Position numbers and translations under genes: made by a program. From contig NZ_LR134477.1 in assembly GCF_900637975.1 (NCBI RefSeq), forward strand, positions 434,001 through 498,000: a stretch of DNA of 64,000 bases, in the 5' to 3' direction. Positions within the stretch are counted from its first letter, which is position 1. Every line of letters starts with the position of its first letter. This stretch comes from Actinomyces viscosus (GTDB lineage: Bacteria > Actinomycetota > Actinomycetes > Actinomycetales > Actinomycetaceae). Below are positions 16,733-25,952 of this stretch, in pieces. The notes below the pieces were generated by a model, which did not search any database, had not been told where the DNA came from, and saw nothing but the letters and a program-made list of their open reading frames with translations.

Positions 16733-17353
16733 ATGTCAGGACTCGTCGTCGACATCGTCGACCTGCCCCGTGCCACCGGCTCGGTCAAGAATCTGCAGAT
16801 CCACACCCCCGCGCCCGCCGATCTGGGCACCGAGGTCATCGGCGTGCCCGAGGGCAGCGACCTCGCCCTCGACGTCACCCTGACCTCCATGGACGACGGC
16901 GTCCTGGCCCACGCCGACGCCGACCTCCACGTCCATGGCGAGTGCGTGCGGTGCCTGCGCGATCTCGACGAGGACCGCACCGTGAGGATCGACGAGCTCT
17001 ACCTCTTCCCCGAGGCCATCGAGGCCCAGCGGGCAGAGGGCGACGAGGAGGCCGATGAGCTCCTCGCCGTCGGGGAGACCACGCTGGACCTCGAGCCCGC
17101 GCTGCGCGACGCCCTGGTTCCCACGCTGCCGTTCCAGCCCCTGTGCCGTCCCGACTGCCCCGGGCTGTGCCCCGACTGCGGACAGCGGCTCGAGGACCTG
17201 CCCGCCGACCACCACCACGAGGTCCTCGACCCGCGCTGGTCCGCGCTGGCCGGTCTGCTCCAGACCGAGACCGACCAGCAGGCCGGCCAGCAGGCCGATC
17301 AGGAGGACGACGGTGAGGGCCCTCGGGAGGACGCGCAGAGGGACCGGTCCTGA
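16733..17353 (+). CDS. DUF177 (YceD-like) protein
   Basis: A 206-residue member of the YceD/DUF177 family, which in other bacteria is linked to 23S rRNA or large-subunit maturation. It shows the conserved CVRCLRDL near residue 65 and a second cysteine cluster [16 protein letters not shown] near 135-150, likely binding metal. The tail is Gln/Asp/Glu-rich. The ATG at 16733 follows GTGGAGGAAACC, a clear ribosome-binding site; the GTG at 16721 inside that site is unlikely. Its TGA overlaps the rnc ATG. In many bacteria rpmF (L32) follows this gene; here rnc follows directly. Confidence 0.85.
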   Translation: MSGLVVDIVDLPRATGSVKNLQIHTPAPADLGTEVIGVPEGSDLALDVTLTSMDDGVLAHADADLHVHGECVRCLRDLDEDRTVRIDELYLFPEAIEAQRAEGDEEADELLAVGETTLDLEPALRDALVPTLPFQPLCRPDCPGLCPDCGQRLEDLPADHHHEVLDPRWSALAGLLQTETDQQAGQQADQEDDGEGPREDAQRDRS

Positions 17354-18147
17354 TGGCCCGACGCCGCACCGCCCCGCCCGCGCGCACCGACACCGAGGCG
17401 CTCGTCTACCGCTGGGGCCCCAGTATCGACGCCGAGCTCCTCGACCTGGCCCTGACCCACCGCTCCTACGCCCACGAGAACGGCGGCCTGCCCACCAACG
17501 AGCGCCTGGAGTTCCTGGGCGACTCCGTCCTGGGCATCATCGTCACCGAGTACCTCTACCGCACCCACGCGGCTGTTCCTGAGGGGCAGCTCGCCAAGAT
17601 GCGCGCGGCCACGGTCTCCGAGCCGGCCCTGGCCGCCGTCGCCCGCGACCTGGGGCTGGGGGAGTTCATCAGGCTCGGCAAGGGCGAGGCGCTCTCGGGC
17701 GGGCGCGACAAGGACTCCATCCTGTCCGACACGGTCGAGGCCCTCATCGGTGCCACCTACCTCACCCACGGCCTGGAGGAGACCCGCACGGTCGTCACCC
17801 GGCTCGTCTCGCGCTTCCTGGACTCGGCCCGCACCCGCGGCGCGGGCCTGGACTGGAAGACGAGCCTCCAGGAGCTCACCGCCGCCCACCAGCTCGGCAA
17901 TCCCGCCTACGAGGTGACCGGTGCCGGCCCCGACCACCAACGGGTCTTCACCGCCAGCGCCATCGTCGACGGCGAGATCATGGGACGGGGCACGGGCAGC
18001 TCGAAGAAGATCGCCGAGCACGACGCCGCCGAGGCCGCCTACGCCGCCATCCTCGCCGCCCGCGGTGACGGCGGTCTCGACCTGCCCGGTGTCAACGAGG
18101 CCCTGCGCGCCGACCTGCTCTCCCAGCAGGCCTCCCAGCAGAGCTGA
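17353..18147 (+). CDS. rnc: Ribonuclease III
   Basis: Double-strand-specific endoribonuclease that processes rRNA precursors and structured mRNAs. The 264-residue protein has the RNase III signature [13 protein letters not shown] near residues 45-57 with the catalytic acidic residues. A second acidic pair lies in [12 protein letters not shown] near 128. A C-terminal double-stranded RNA-binding domain runs from about 175 to 240 ([14 protein letters not shown] to [14 protein letters not shown]). It overlaps the DUF177 stop by TGATG and the mutM start by TGATG, so translation is probably coupled. Confidence 0.95.
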   Translation: MARRRTAPPARTDTEALVYRWGPSIDAELLDLALTHRSYAHENGGLPTNERLEFLGDSVLGIIVTEYLYRTHAAVPEGQLAKMRAATVSEPALAAVARDLGLGEFIRLGKGEALSGGRDKDSILSDTVEALIGATYLTHGLEETRTVVTRLVSRFLDSARTRGAGLDWKTSLQELTAAHQLGNPAYEVTGAGPDHQRVFTASAIVDGEIMGRGTGSSKKIAEHDAAEAAYAAILAARGDGGLDLPGVNEALRADLLSQQASQQS

Positions 18148-19241
18148 TGCCCGAGCTCCCCGAGGTCGAGGTGGTGCGGGCCGGGCTCGCCCGACACATG
18201 ACCGGACGCACCGTGACCCGCGTCGAGGTTCTTGACCCGCGCCCCCTGCGCCGCCAGGACGGCGGAGCGCAGGCCTTCGTCGACCAGCTCACCGGGCGCA
18301 CCGTCACCGCGGCCGTCCGCCGGGGAAAGTTCCTGTGGCTGCCCCTGGACGACGGGCGCGCCCTGTCGGCCCACCTGGGCATGAGCGGCCAGCTGCTCGT
18401 GCGCGGCACCGCTCCCACCAGTGGCCCGGAGCCGGACACCGAGCCGGTGAGCGCCGCGCCCTTCCTGGCCGACCCGGACGCTCGGCCCGGCGGGCGCCCG
18501 GTGGACCTGAGCGCCACCGTCCAGCCCCGCTACGTGCGGGATCTTTCGACCTCCCCGCGCCACCTGCGCATCCGTCTCCACCTGAGCGACGCCGCCGCCG
18601 GTGGAACCGTTCCAGACCCGGGCTCCGGCGCGGTCCTCGACCTGGTCGACCAGCGCATGCTCGGCGGCCTGCACGTTGTCGACCTGGTCCCCACCGCCGA
18701 CGGCGCCCCCGGCGGCGCGGGCAGTCCGGAGCCGCTGCTTCCGGCCGACGCCACCCACATCGCCCGCGACCTGCTCGACCCCGCCCTGCAGCGCACCGGC
18801 ACCGGTGGGGTCGTCGACCGGGTGCGCGCCTCGAATCGCGCCATCAAGACTCTCCTGCTCGATCAGGGGCTCGTCTCCGGCATCGGCAACATCTACGCCG
18901 ATGAGGGCCTGTGGGAGGCCGGGGTGCACGGGCTGCGCCCCGGGACGGCCCTCGGACCCCGGGTCGTGTCCCGGATCCTTCAGTCCACGGCAGAGGTCAT
19001 GACCAGGGCCCTGAAGGTCGGCGGCACGAGCTTCGACGCCCTCTACGTCGACGTCGACGGCGCCGCCGGCTTCTTCGCCCGTGAGCTCGGCGCCTACGGT
19101 CGCCAGGGACTGGACTGCCGCCGCTGCGGGGCCACCATGCTCCGCGAGGTCCTGGCAGGGCGCTCCCACACCTACTGTCCTCGCTGCCAGACCCGGCCGC
19201 GACGTCCCGGCCGGCCGCAGCGTGCGCGCCGGGAGCGCTGA
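18147..19241 (+). CDS. mutM: Formamidopyrimidine-DNA glycosylase with internal insertions
   Basis: Base-excision repair enzyme that removes 8-oxoguanine and formamidopyrimidines and nicks the strand. The catalytic N-terminus PELPEVEVV is intact. The helix-two-turn-helix region appears as LLLDQGLVSGIGNIYADE, and the C-terminal zinc finger has two cysteine pairs: CRRCGATM and CPRCQ. At 364 residues it is about 75-90 longer than typical. The excess lies in one loop near residues 90-125 (TAPTSGPEPDTEPVSAAP region) and another near 185-205, both low-complexity. The ATG overlaps the rnc stop. Confidence 0.93.
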   Translation: MPELPEVEVVRAGLARHMTGRTVTRVEVLDPRPLRRQDGGAQAFVDQLTGRTVTAAVRRGKFLWLPLDDGRALSAHLGMSGQLLVRGTAPTSGPEPDTEPVSAAPFLADPDARPGGRPVDLSATVQPRYVRDLSTSPRHLRIRLHLSDAAAGGTVPDPGSGAVLDLVDQRMLGGLHVVDLVPTADGAPGGAGSPEPLLPADATHIARDLLDPALQRTGTGGVVDRVRASNRAIKTLLLDQGLVSGIGNIYADEGLWEAGVHGLRPGTALGPRVVSRILQSTAEVMTRALKVGGTSFDALYVDVDGAAGFFARELGAYGRQGLDCRRCGATMLREVLAGRSHTYCPRCQTRPRRPGRPQRARRER

Positions 19242-19336
19242 GGCCGGCACCCGCACGTGCCGCCGGACCCGCGCGAACCCCGCGAGAACGGCGCCACGAC
19301 GCAGCTGTTCATGTGACGTAGGTCCCCGGCCCCTGG

Positions 19337-19342
19337 TAATGT
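19337..19342 (+). promoter_or_regulatory. Putative leaderless -10 element for the LuxR-type regulator
   Basis: TAATGT lies 7 bases before the ATG at 19350 and only 1 base before the ATG at 19344. If transcription starts about 7 bases after the hexamer, 19350 is the true start. Confidence 0.45.
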
Positions 19343-19349
19343 CATGAGC

Positions 19350-20003
19350 ATGTCACACACCCCCTCCTCGGAGATCGTCCGCGTCATGATCGTGGACGAC
19401 CACGAGATCGTCCGCCGCGGCATCGCCGAGATCATCGACCGGGCCGACGGGCTCGACGTCGTCGCCGAGGCGGGCTCCCGGGCGGAGGCGGTGCGCCGGG
19501 CCGAGCTGGTTCGCCCCGACGTCATCCTCGTGGACCTCCAGCTGCCCGACGGTACGGGCATCGAGCTCATGCAGGAGCTGCGCGACTCGGTGCCCCAGGC
19601 CCTGCCGATCGTGCTGACCTCCTTCGACGACGACGAGGCCCTGGCCGAGGCCCTGGCCGCCGGGGCCCGGGCCTACCTGCTCAAGACCGTCCACGGCGCC
19701 GAGATCAGCGACGTCGTGCGGGCGGTCGCCTCCGGTCGTGTCCTGCTCGACGAGCGCACCGTCACACGTCGCCGGGCCGACCACGACGACCCCACCGCGG
19801 ACCTGACCAACGCCGAGCGCAAGGTGCTCGACCTCATCGGCGACGGCCTGTCCAACCGGGAGATCGGCGAGCGCCTCGGTGTCGCCGAGAAGACGGTCAA
19901 GAACCACATCACCTCACTGCTGGCCAAGATGGGCCTGCAGCGACGCACCCAGGTGGCCGCCTGGGTCGCCGGCCAGCGGGCCTCGGGCTGGCGCAACGGC
20001 TGA
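19350..20003 (+). CDS. Response regulator, NarL/LuxR family
   Basis: A 217-residue regulator. The receiver domain has acidic residues Asp16-Asp17 and the phospho-acceptor Asp62 in LVDLQLPDGTG. The conserved Lys is in AYLLKTVHGAEI. A C-terminal LuxR-type helix-turn-helix follows (LTNAERKVLDLIGDGLSNRE, VAEKTVKNHITSLLAKMG). It is convergent with the HisKA_3-type kinase at 20081-22186, its probable partner. The pair resembles DevR/DosR with DevS, which control hypoxia responses in mycobacteria, but the signal here is not shown. Start chosen from the leaderless promoter. Confidence 0.88.
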   Translation: MSHTPSSEIVRVMIVDDHEIVRRGIAEIIDRADGLDVVAEAGSRAEAVRRAELVRPDVILVDLQLPDGTGIELMQELRDSVPQALPIVLTSFDDDEALAEALAAGARAYLLKTVHGAEISDVVRAVASGRVLLDERTVTRRRADHDDPTADLTNAERKVLDLIGDGLSNREIGERLGVAEKTVKNHITSLLAKMGLQRRTQVAAWVAGQRASGWRNG

Positions 20004-20080
20004 CCGGCGCGTTCCCCGCGGACGATCTCCTGGGCATACGCGGCAGCGGCCGTGGGGGACCGCGGTCGCCCGCCGCGGGC

Positions 20081-22186
20081 TCAGCGCAGCCTGCCGCCCT
20101 CGCCCAGCGGTACCCGCCAGGTGAAGCAGGTGCCGCGGCGCTCGCCGTCGGACCGGGCCCGTGGGCCGATGACGAAGCTGCCGCCGTGACGGCGGGCCCT
20201 CTCGGCCATGTTGGCCGTCCCCGAGCGGCGCTTGACCGACGGGTTGACCCCGACGCCGTCGTCGCGGCAGACGATCTCCACCACCGGGCTGCCCCGGAAG
20301 GGCTCGGCGTCCCCCGAGGCATGGCCCTCGTCGTCGCCCGGACCGCAGCACAGCTCCGAGCCCGGAAGCACCCCCTCGATCTTGACGTCCACCGTCACCG
20401 AGGAGGCGTGGGCGTGGCGGGCCACGTTGCTCAGGCCCTCGCGCACCACGGCCACCATGTCGTCGGCGATGTCCGGGCCCACGACGGCATCGACCGAGCC
20501 GATGAGCCGGTCCTCCTCGTCGCGGTCCGCCTGGGCCAGGCCCCGGCCGTCGACGCTCAGCAGGAGTGAAGGGGCGTAGCCCAGCGCGTTACGGGCCAGG
20601 GAGGCCTCCCGTCGCAGTCGCTCGACGACGCCGACCTCCTCGTCACGGTCGCGCAGGGAGCGCACGATGGAGCGGATCTGGCCCACGGAGTCGTCCACGG
20701 CCTCCAGAGCGGTGCTCAGCACCGAGCACACCGTGTCCAGCTCCACCTCGGCGGCGCTCCTGTCACCGTCCCGGGCGGCGGCCAGGCGCTCCCGGGCCGC
20801 CGAGATCTGCATGCCGGTGGCGAAGAGCTGCTGGATGGCCAGGTCGTGCAGGTCCCGGCCGATCCTGGCCCGCTCGTCCAGGAGGGTGGCCATCTCCTCG
20901 GCGTGCTGGGCGTCGGCCAGCTCGAAGGCCATCGTGGCCTGACCCGCCACGAGCTCGGCGATCTCCAGGTCCTGGGCGGTGAACGGGGCCGCGCCCGGGG
21001 AGCGCAGCAGCAGCATGACCCCCACGCCCCGACCCCGGTGGATCATCGGGGCGTAGAGAGCCGGTCCGAACCGGGCCAGCTGGGGGACCCGGAGGTCGCC
21101 GCCCTGCCAGGCATCCTCCAGCGAGGCCACGACGAGACCGGTCTGGTGGGCCAGGGTGGTCAGGGCTCGGCCCTCGGGCGGGAAGAAGGTGCCGACCAGC
21201 TCCCTGGCGTGCTCGCCGTCGGCGATCTCGCAGATCCAGCTCTCACCGATGCTGGGCAGGATGAGCGCCGCGGTGTCGGCGTGGGCGACCTGGCGGACCC
21301 GGTGGGCGATGAGGGTCAGCGCGTCGTCCTCCTCGGCGCCGGAGAGCAGCAGCGTCGTCAGCTCCTGGGAGACGGCCATCCACTGCTCACGGTCGCGGGC
21401 CTCGCGGTACAGGCGGGCGTTCTCCACGGCCACGGCCGCAGCCTGCGCCAGGGTCAGGACCGCGTCGGCGTCGGAACGCGTGAAGCCGCCTGGCTTGTCG
21501 CACAGGTAGAGGTGTCCGTAGACCTGCCCGTGAAGGCGCAGCGGAGCGGAGAGCAGGCTGCCGGTCTCCTCGTCCTCGATGGCGCCGGTGAAGGCCGAGG
21601 CCCTTCCCAGGTCGTTGTCGATGACCAGCCCGGTCCCCTCGAGCCCGCTGAGCGGGGAGTGCGCGGACGCACCCGACGCAGCGCTGGAAGCGGTGCCGGC
21701 CATCTGGGCGAGCTCATCGAGGGTCGCCGTGGGAACCCCGCTGCACAGCCCGGTGCCCGGGCCCTCGGGGGAGGCGCCCGCCTCGACGGCCTCGACATCC
21801 ATGTCCGCGTGGCTGAGCACGGCGATCGTTCCCCAGGAGGCGCCCGTGATGGAGCAGGCCGACTCCACCAGGCGGCGCAGCGCGTCGGGGACCCGTAGGG
21901 AGCTGGTGAGCCTCAGGGCTGCCTGGATGAGGTCGACAGTCGCCTCATCCAGGCTCGGTCGCAGGGTCGCCGCCTGGCGGCCCCGGGTGGAGACGAGCTG
22001 GTCGGCGTGGACGGCGTAGGCCAGGCGCCCCGTCGGAGCGGCCTCCTCGGCGGGCGGTGTCGCCGCCTCCTGGCTCCTTCGGACCGGCATGCGGGGCTGC
22101 TCCGGGTCGTCCTCGGGCGCACCGGGGAAGAAGCGGGGGCCCCGTGGGAGTGCCTCTGCTGCGTGCTGCGGGTCGTATGTCGTCAT
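20081..22186 (-). CDS. GAF-domain sensor histidine kinase (HisKA_3, DevS/NarX-like), last gene of the cyd operon
   Basis: A soluble-looking kinase of about 701 residues. Two GAF-like domains can be traced: around residues 90-260 (ALRRLVESACSITGASWGTI onward) and 280-430 (LIAHRVRQVAHADTAALILP onward). The dimerisation/phosphorylation helix is IGRDLHDLAIQQLFATGMQI with the phospho-accepting His. The HATPase has EGLSNVARHAHA (N-box), CRDDGVGV (G1) and TANMAERARRHGG (G2). No membrane segments are evident. The ATG at 22186 begins 5 bases after the cydC stop, so it should be co-transcribed with cydABDC. A GAF-bound haem or redox ligand is plausible but cannot be seen. An in-frame start at 22261 would overlap cydC. 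Confidence 0.85.
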   Translation of the reverse strand: MTTYDPQHAAEALPRGPRFFPGAPEDDPEQPRMPVRRSQEAATPPAEEAAPTGRLAYAVHADQLVSTRGRQAATLRPSLDEATVDLIQAALRLTSSLRVPDALRRLVESACSITGASWGTIAVLSHADMDVEAVEAGASPEGPGTGLCSGVPTATLDELAQMAGTASSAASGASAHSPLSGLEGTGLVIDNDLGRASAFTGAIEDEETGSLLSAPLRLHGQVYGHLYLCDKPGGFTRSDADAVLTLAQAAAVAVENARLYREARDREQWMAVSQELTTLLLSGAEEDDALTLIAHRVRQVAHADTAALILPSIGESWICEIADGEHARELVGTFFPPEGRALTTLAHQTGLVVASLEDAWQGGDLRVPQLARFGPALYAPMIHRGRGVGVMLLLRSPGAAPFTAQDLEIAELVAGQATMAFELADAQHAEEMATLLDERARIGRDLHDLAIQQLFATGMQISAARERLAAARDGDRSAAEVELDTVCSVLSTALEAVDDSVGQIRSIVRSLRDRDEEVGVVERLRREASLARNALGYAPSLLLSVDGRGLAQADRDEEDRLIGSVDAVVGPDIADDMVAVVREGLSNVARHAHASSVTVDVKIEGVLPGSELCCGPGDDEGHASGDAEPFRGSPVVEIVCRDDGVGVNPSVKRRSGTANMAERARRHGGSFVIGPRARSDGERRGTCFTWRVPLGEGGRLR

Positions 22187-22191
22187 CGTGC

Positions 22192-24111
22192 TCAGCTCGT
22201 CCGGTTCACGTGGGACGTGTCGTTGTGCTGCCTGTCCTGATTCTCCTGGGAGAGCGACCACCGGTAGGTCTCTGAGACGTCCTGGAGCTCGTCGTGGCTG
22301 CCCCTGTGCAGGATAGTCGCAGGCGCCTGCTCCTCAGCGTCCTGGCAGGGGCGTCCCATGACCAGGACCTCATCGGCGTGCGCCAGAGCGCTGAGGCGGT
22401 GAGTGACCAGGAGCGTGCCGCGCCCCTGATCGGCCCCCACGCTCAGCAGGTCGGCCACGAGCCGGTCCGCCGTTGCGGCGTCGAGGTGCTCACCAGGCTC
22501 GTCCAGGAGCATCAGTGGCGCGGGGGCCGCCAGCGCCCGGGCCAGCAGCAGCCGACGCCGCTCACCGCCCGACAGCGTCGTGGCGTCCGTCCCGATGATG
22601 GTGTCGACGCCGTCGGGCAGAGCGTCGAGCCAGTCACCGAGCCCGGCCCGCCTCAGCAGCTCGCCCGCCTCGGCGGCAGTGACGTCCCCCCGGGCAACGC
22701 GCAGGTTCTCCAGAACACTGGTGTGGAAGACGTGCGCGTCCTCCGCCGTCAGACAAACCCGGGCCGCCGCCTCGGTGCGGGAGACCTGCCACGGCGGGAC
22801 GCCGTCGAGCGTCAGCGTGCCTCCCCGGGGCTCCAGCAGCCCCGCCAGCGTGGCCAGCAGGGTCGACTTCCCGATCCCCGAGGGACCCACGACCGCCACC
22901 CGGCTGCCGGCCTCAAGATCCAGGTCGATGCCCTCGGCGACGACCGGGCCGCCGGGCCAGCCCACCGCCAGGTTCCTGGCCCTCAGGCGCGGCGCCCGAC
23001 CAGAGAGCTCCGCCGGCTCACGAGTCGCAGGGGACGTCTCAGGAGAGTCAGTGCTGGTGGCGCTGGTGTCGTCGGTGGCGCCGGTGTCGCTGGTGCTGGC
23101 CTCGGCGGTCTCGATGAGCTCCACGATGCGGCAGGCGGCACCGGCCGAACGCACCAGCTGCACACTGGCCGGACCGAGCGCGGAGGTGGCCTCGAAGGCC
23201 GCCAACGGCACCAGGACGATGACCGCCAGCCAGACCGGGCCGAGCTGTCCGGCGGCCACGGCCCTCACCCCGACCACCAGGTTGCCCACGACCGCGATCC
23301 CCATGGCCGCCACGTCCACGGCGGCCGCGATCGCCGCGGGGACCGCAGCCCGGTCTCGCAGGTGGAGCAGGCTCTTCTCCCGGAAGGCGACCTGGCGCAT
23401 GGAGTCCGCCAGACGCCCGGATACGGTCAGCTCCGGCGCCCCCTCAAGAACCGCGAGCACCTCGGCGGACAGCTCGGTGTCCTGCCTCTGACGGGCCTGC
23501 TCGGCGACCCGGGCTGAGCGGATCGTGGCCAGCGGGGCCACCACCCCGGACAGCAGCAGACAGGCCGCCAGGATGAGGCCGGCCGGCCAGTAGACGAGCC
23601 CGATCCCCAGACAGGTGGCCGCGCCCAGGACGGCAGCGACCGCCGCGGGCAGGTAGGCGCGCACCACGAGGTCACCGACCGCGTCGATGTCGCTGCCCAC
23701 CCGTGCCAGGACGTCTCCGCGGCGCAGTCCCGCAACCGTGTCGGTGCGAGCCGAGGCCAGCGCCTCGTAGAGACGGGTACGCAGCGCGCCCATGCCCCGC
23801 AGGGCGGTGTCGTGCGAGACGAGCCGCTCGCAGTAGCGCAGCACCGAGCGGGAGATGCCGAAGAGTCGTACCGCCACCGGAGCCACCCCCAGCGCGACGA
23901 CGTCGGGCATCTGGGAGGCCCGCGCGATGAGCCAGGCCGCCACCCCGGAAAGGGCCACGGCCGAGGCCATCCCCGCCGTGCCGGCCAGCACCGCCAGGGC
24001 GAAGCGCGAGCGGTCCAGGTGCAGCAGGCCCACGGCCCGGCGCAGCGACCGTCGCTCCCGGGCGGACAGGGCCGGGGACAGGGCACTGGTCAGCGGGCTC
24101 ACAGGGCTCAC
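22192..24111 (-). CDS. cydC: Thiol reductant ABC exporter subunit CydC
   Basis: Half of the CydDC exporter, which moves cysteine and glutathione-type thiols to the outer face of the membrane and is needed for cytochrome bd assembly. Of 639 residues, the N-terminal six-helix membrane domain spans about 35-330. The ATPase follows, with Walker A GPSGIGKST, signature LSGGERRRL and Walker B LMLLDEP. Between them is a Ser/Thr/Glu-rich linker (TGATDDTSATSTDSPE). The GTG start follows AGGAGGAGGTCCT and overlaps the cydD stop as GTGA. Confidence 0.92.
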   Translation of the reverse strand: MSPVSPLTSALSPALSARERRSLRRAVGLLHLDRSRFALAVLAGTAGMASAVALSGVAAWLIARASQMPDVVALGVAPVAVRLFGISRSVLRYCERLVSHDTALRGMGALRTRLYEALASARTDTVAGLRRGDVLARVGSDIDAVGDLVVRAYLPAAVAAVLGAATCLGIGLVYWPAGLILAACLLLSGVVAPLATIRSARVAEQARQRQDTELSAEVLAVLEGAPELTVSGRLADSMRQVAFREKSLLHLRDRAAVPAAIAAAVDVAAMGIAVVGNLVVGVRAVAAGQLGPVWLAVIVLVPLAAFEATSALGPASVQLVRSAGAACRIVELIETAEASTSDTGATDDTSATSTDSPETSPATREPAELSGRAPRLRARNLAVGWPGGPVVAEGIDLDLEAGSRVAVVGPSGIGKSTLLATLAGLLEPRGGTLTLDGVPPWQVSRTEAAARVCLTAEDAHVFHTSVLENLRVARGDVTAAEAGELLRRAGLGDWLDALPDGVDTIIGTDATTLSGGERRRLLLARALAAPAPLMLLDEPGEHLDAATADRLVADLLSVGADQGRGTLLVTHRLSALAHADEVLVMGRPCQDAEEQAPATILHRGSHDELQDVSETYRWSLSQENQDRQHNDTSHVNRTS

Positions 24112-25877
24112 AGGACCTCCTCCTGTGCTGCGGGCGACTCGTGGACAGCAGACGGCTCGGAAGAGGCGGCTGCTGATGACGCCGGCTCCATCGGTTCGCT
24201 CGTCACCGGAACGGTCTGCTCGGCCAGCGCGATGAGTGCCGGCCGGTGGGCGATGACCACCACGGTGCGCCCCGAGGCGTGCAGCGCGCGCACCGCGGTG
24301 AGCACATGGGCCTCACTGGCGGCGTCGAGATGCGCGGTCGGCTCGTCCATGACCACCAGGGGCGCCGTCGAGCACAGGGCCCGCGTCAGGGCGAGCCGCT
24401 GGCGCTGGCCCACGGACAGGCCCACTCCGCCGCTGCCCACAACGGTCTGCCATCCCTGCGGCAGGGCGGCCACCACCTCATCGAAGCCGGTGGCCCGGGC
24501 CGCCTCCTCCACCGAGTCCGTTACAGACTCGGGCGCGGTCCCGGCCTCGAGCGCGTCCGGCGCCGTGGTGGGCAGCACGTTGTCCAGCACGGTTCCCGGG
24601 GTGATGGTGGGACGCTGGGGAACCCAGGCGATCTGCTCCCACCAGGTGGTCGGGTCGATCTCGCTGAGGTCGACGGCGTCGTCCGGCTCCCCGAGGGGGA
24701 CGACTCTCACCCGGCCCCGGTCAGCGGGCAGCAGGCCCAGGAGGACCTGCGTCGTCGTGGTCTTGCCGGCACCCGACGGCCCGATGAGGGCCACGAGGCC
24801 GCCGGGGCGGATCGTGGCGCTCAAGCCGGCCGGGGCCCACGCTCCTCTGGCGGACACGGACACTGCCTCCAGCTCGATCGCCGCCGTGCGCAGGTCGGGG
24901 GCCGGCAGAGTGCCGCGCTCGGGGACGGGCGTCTCAAGCACCTCGAAGACGGACTCGGCGGCGGCCACCCCGTTGGCCGAGGCATGGAACTGGAAACCCA
25001 CCTGCCGCAGTGGCTGGTAGACCTCCGGCGCCACCATGAGCACAAGCAGGCCGGTGAACAGGTCCATGCGACCGGCCACCAGCCGGAACCCGATCTCGAC
25101 GGCGATGATCGCCACCGACAGCGTCGTGATGAACTCCAGGACCGCTCCCGACAGGAAGGCGATCCGCAAGGTCGACATGGTGGTGCGCCGGTAGGCGCGC
25201 CCCAGGGCGCGCACCCGCGCGGCCGGCCCCTGCTCACGCCCCAGCGCCTTGAGGGTGGGCAGCCCCGAGATGAGATCGAGGACCTGGTCACCCAGGACCT
25301 GCATGGTCTCCAGCCGCTCCTGGGAGACGGACTGGGTCATCCGCCCGATGAGGATCATGAAGATCGGGATGAGGGGCAGCGTGCACACCACCGCCACCGC
25401 GGCCGGCCAGTCCTGGGTGATGAGAACCAGCACCGTCGCCGGAGTCACCGTGGCGGCCAGCACCAGCTGGGGAAGGTACCGGGTGAAGTAGGGCTCCAGG
25501 TCGTCGAGGCCGCGGGTCAGCAGGGTGGCGGTCCCGGCGCCGCGGAGCGCCTGCCACCTGGGACCCAGCCGGGCGGCATGCTCCAGGACCAGACGGCGCA
25601 GCTCGATGATCGTCCCCGTCGCGGAGCGGTGGGCGTGAAGCTCCTGCAGAAGGACCACCAGCGCCCGGGCCACCACGACGCCGCCCAGAGCCACGACCAG
25701 CCCTTTGACCGTTGCAGGGCCGGCGCCGTCGGAGATGACCGCGGAGACCGCGCCCGAGATGAGAAACGCCTGCGCCACCACCAGCACGGCGGTGATCATT
25801 CCGGTCACTGCCGTGGCGGCGATGTATCTGCGCGCTGAGCGGGCGTAGCGCATCAGCCGGGGGTCGAGAGGCTTCAC
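24108..25877 (-). CDS. cydD: Thiol reductant ABC exporter subunit CydD
   Basis: Partner of CydC. Membrane helices occupy roughly residues 10-310. The ATPase has Walker A GPSGAGKTT, signature LSVGQRQRL (Val where Gly is usual) and Walker B LVVMDEPTAHLD. The GTG at 25877 gives VKPLDPRLMRYARSARRY, the N-terminus expected of CydD. An upstream GTG at 25916 would add 13 residues, and neither has an ideally spaced ribosome-binding site. It lies after cydB and before cydC in the operon. Confidence 0.9.
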   Translation of the reverse strand: MKPLDPRLMRYARSARRYIAATAVTGMITAVLVVAQAFLISGAVSAVISDGAGPATVKGLVVALGGVVVARALVVLLQELHAHRSATGTIIELRRLVLEHAARLGPRWQALRGAGTATLLTRGLDDLEPYFTRYLPQLVLAATVTPATVLVLITQDWPAAVAVVCTLPLIPIFMILIGRMTQSVSQERLETMQVLGDQVLDLISGLPTLKALGREQGPAARVRALGRAYRRTTMSTLRIAFLSGAVLEFITTLSVAIIAVEIGFRLVAGRMDLFTGLLVLMVAPEVYQPLRQVGFQFHASANGVAAAESVFEVLETPVPERGTLPAPDLRTAAIELEAVSVSARGAWAPAGLSATIRPGGLVALIGPSGAGKTTTTQVLLGLLPADRGRVRVVPLGEPDDAVDLSEIDPTTWWEQIAWVPQRPTITPGTVLDNVLPTTAPDALEAGTAPESVTDSVEEAARATGFDEVVAALPQGWQTVVGSGGVGLSVGQRQRLALTRALCSTAPLVVMDEPTAHLDAASEAHVLTAVRALHASGRTVVVIAHRPALIALAEQTVPVTSEPMEPASSAAASSEPSAVHESPAAQEEVL

Positions 25878-25952
25878 CCTCCCAAGGATAGGGGAGTAGG
25901 TCCAAAGGCCCGACACCCTCGGCCGATGCGCTCAGCGGTGGCCGGCCTCGCC

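Noticed and set aside
23041..23105. GGTGTCG/GGTGGCGC-type short repeats inside cydC
   Set aside because: They encode the Ser/Thr/Asp-rich linker between membrane and ATPase domains; low-complexity coding sequence rather than a repeat element.
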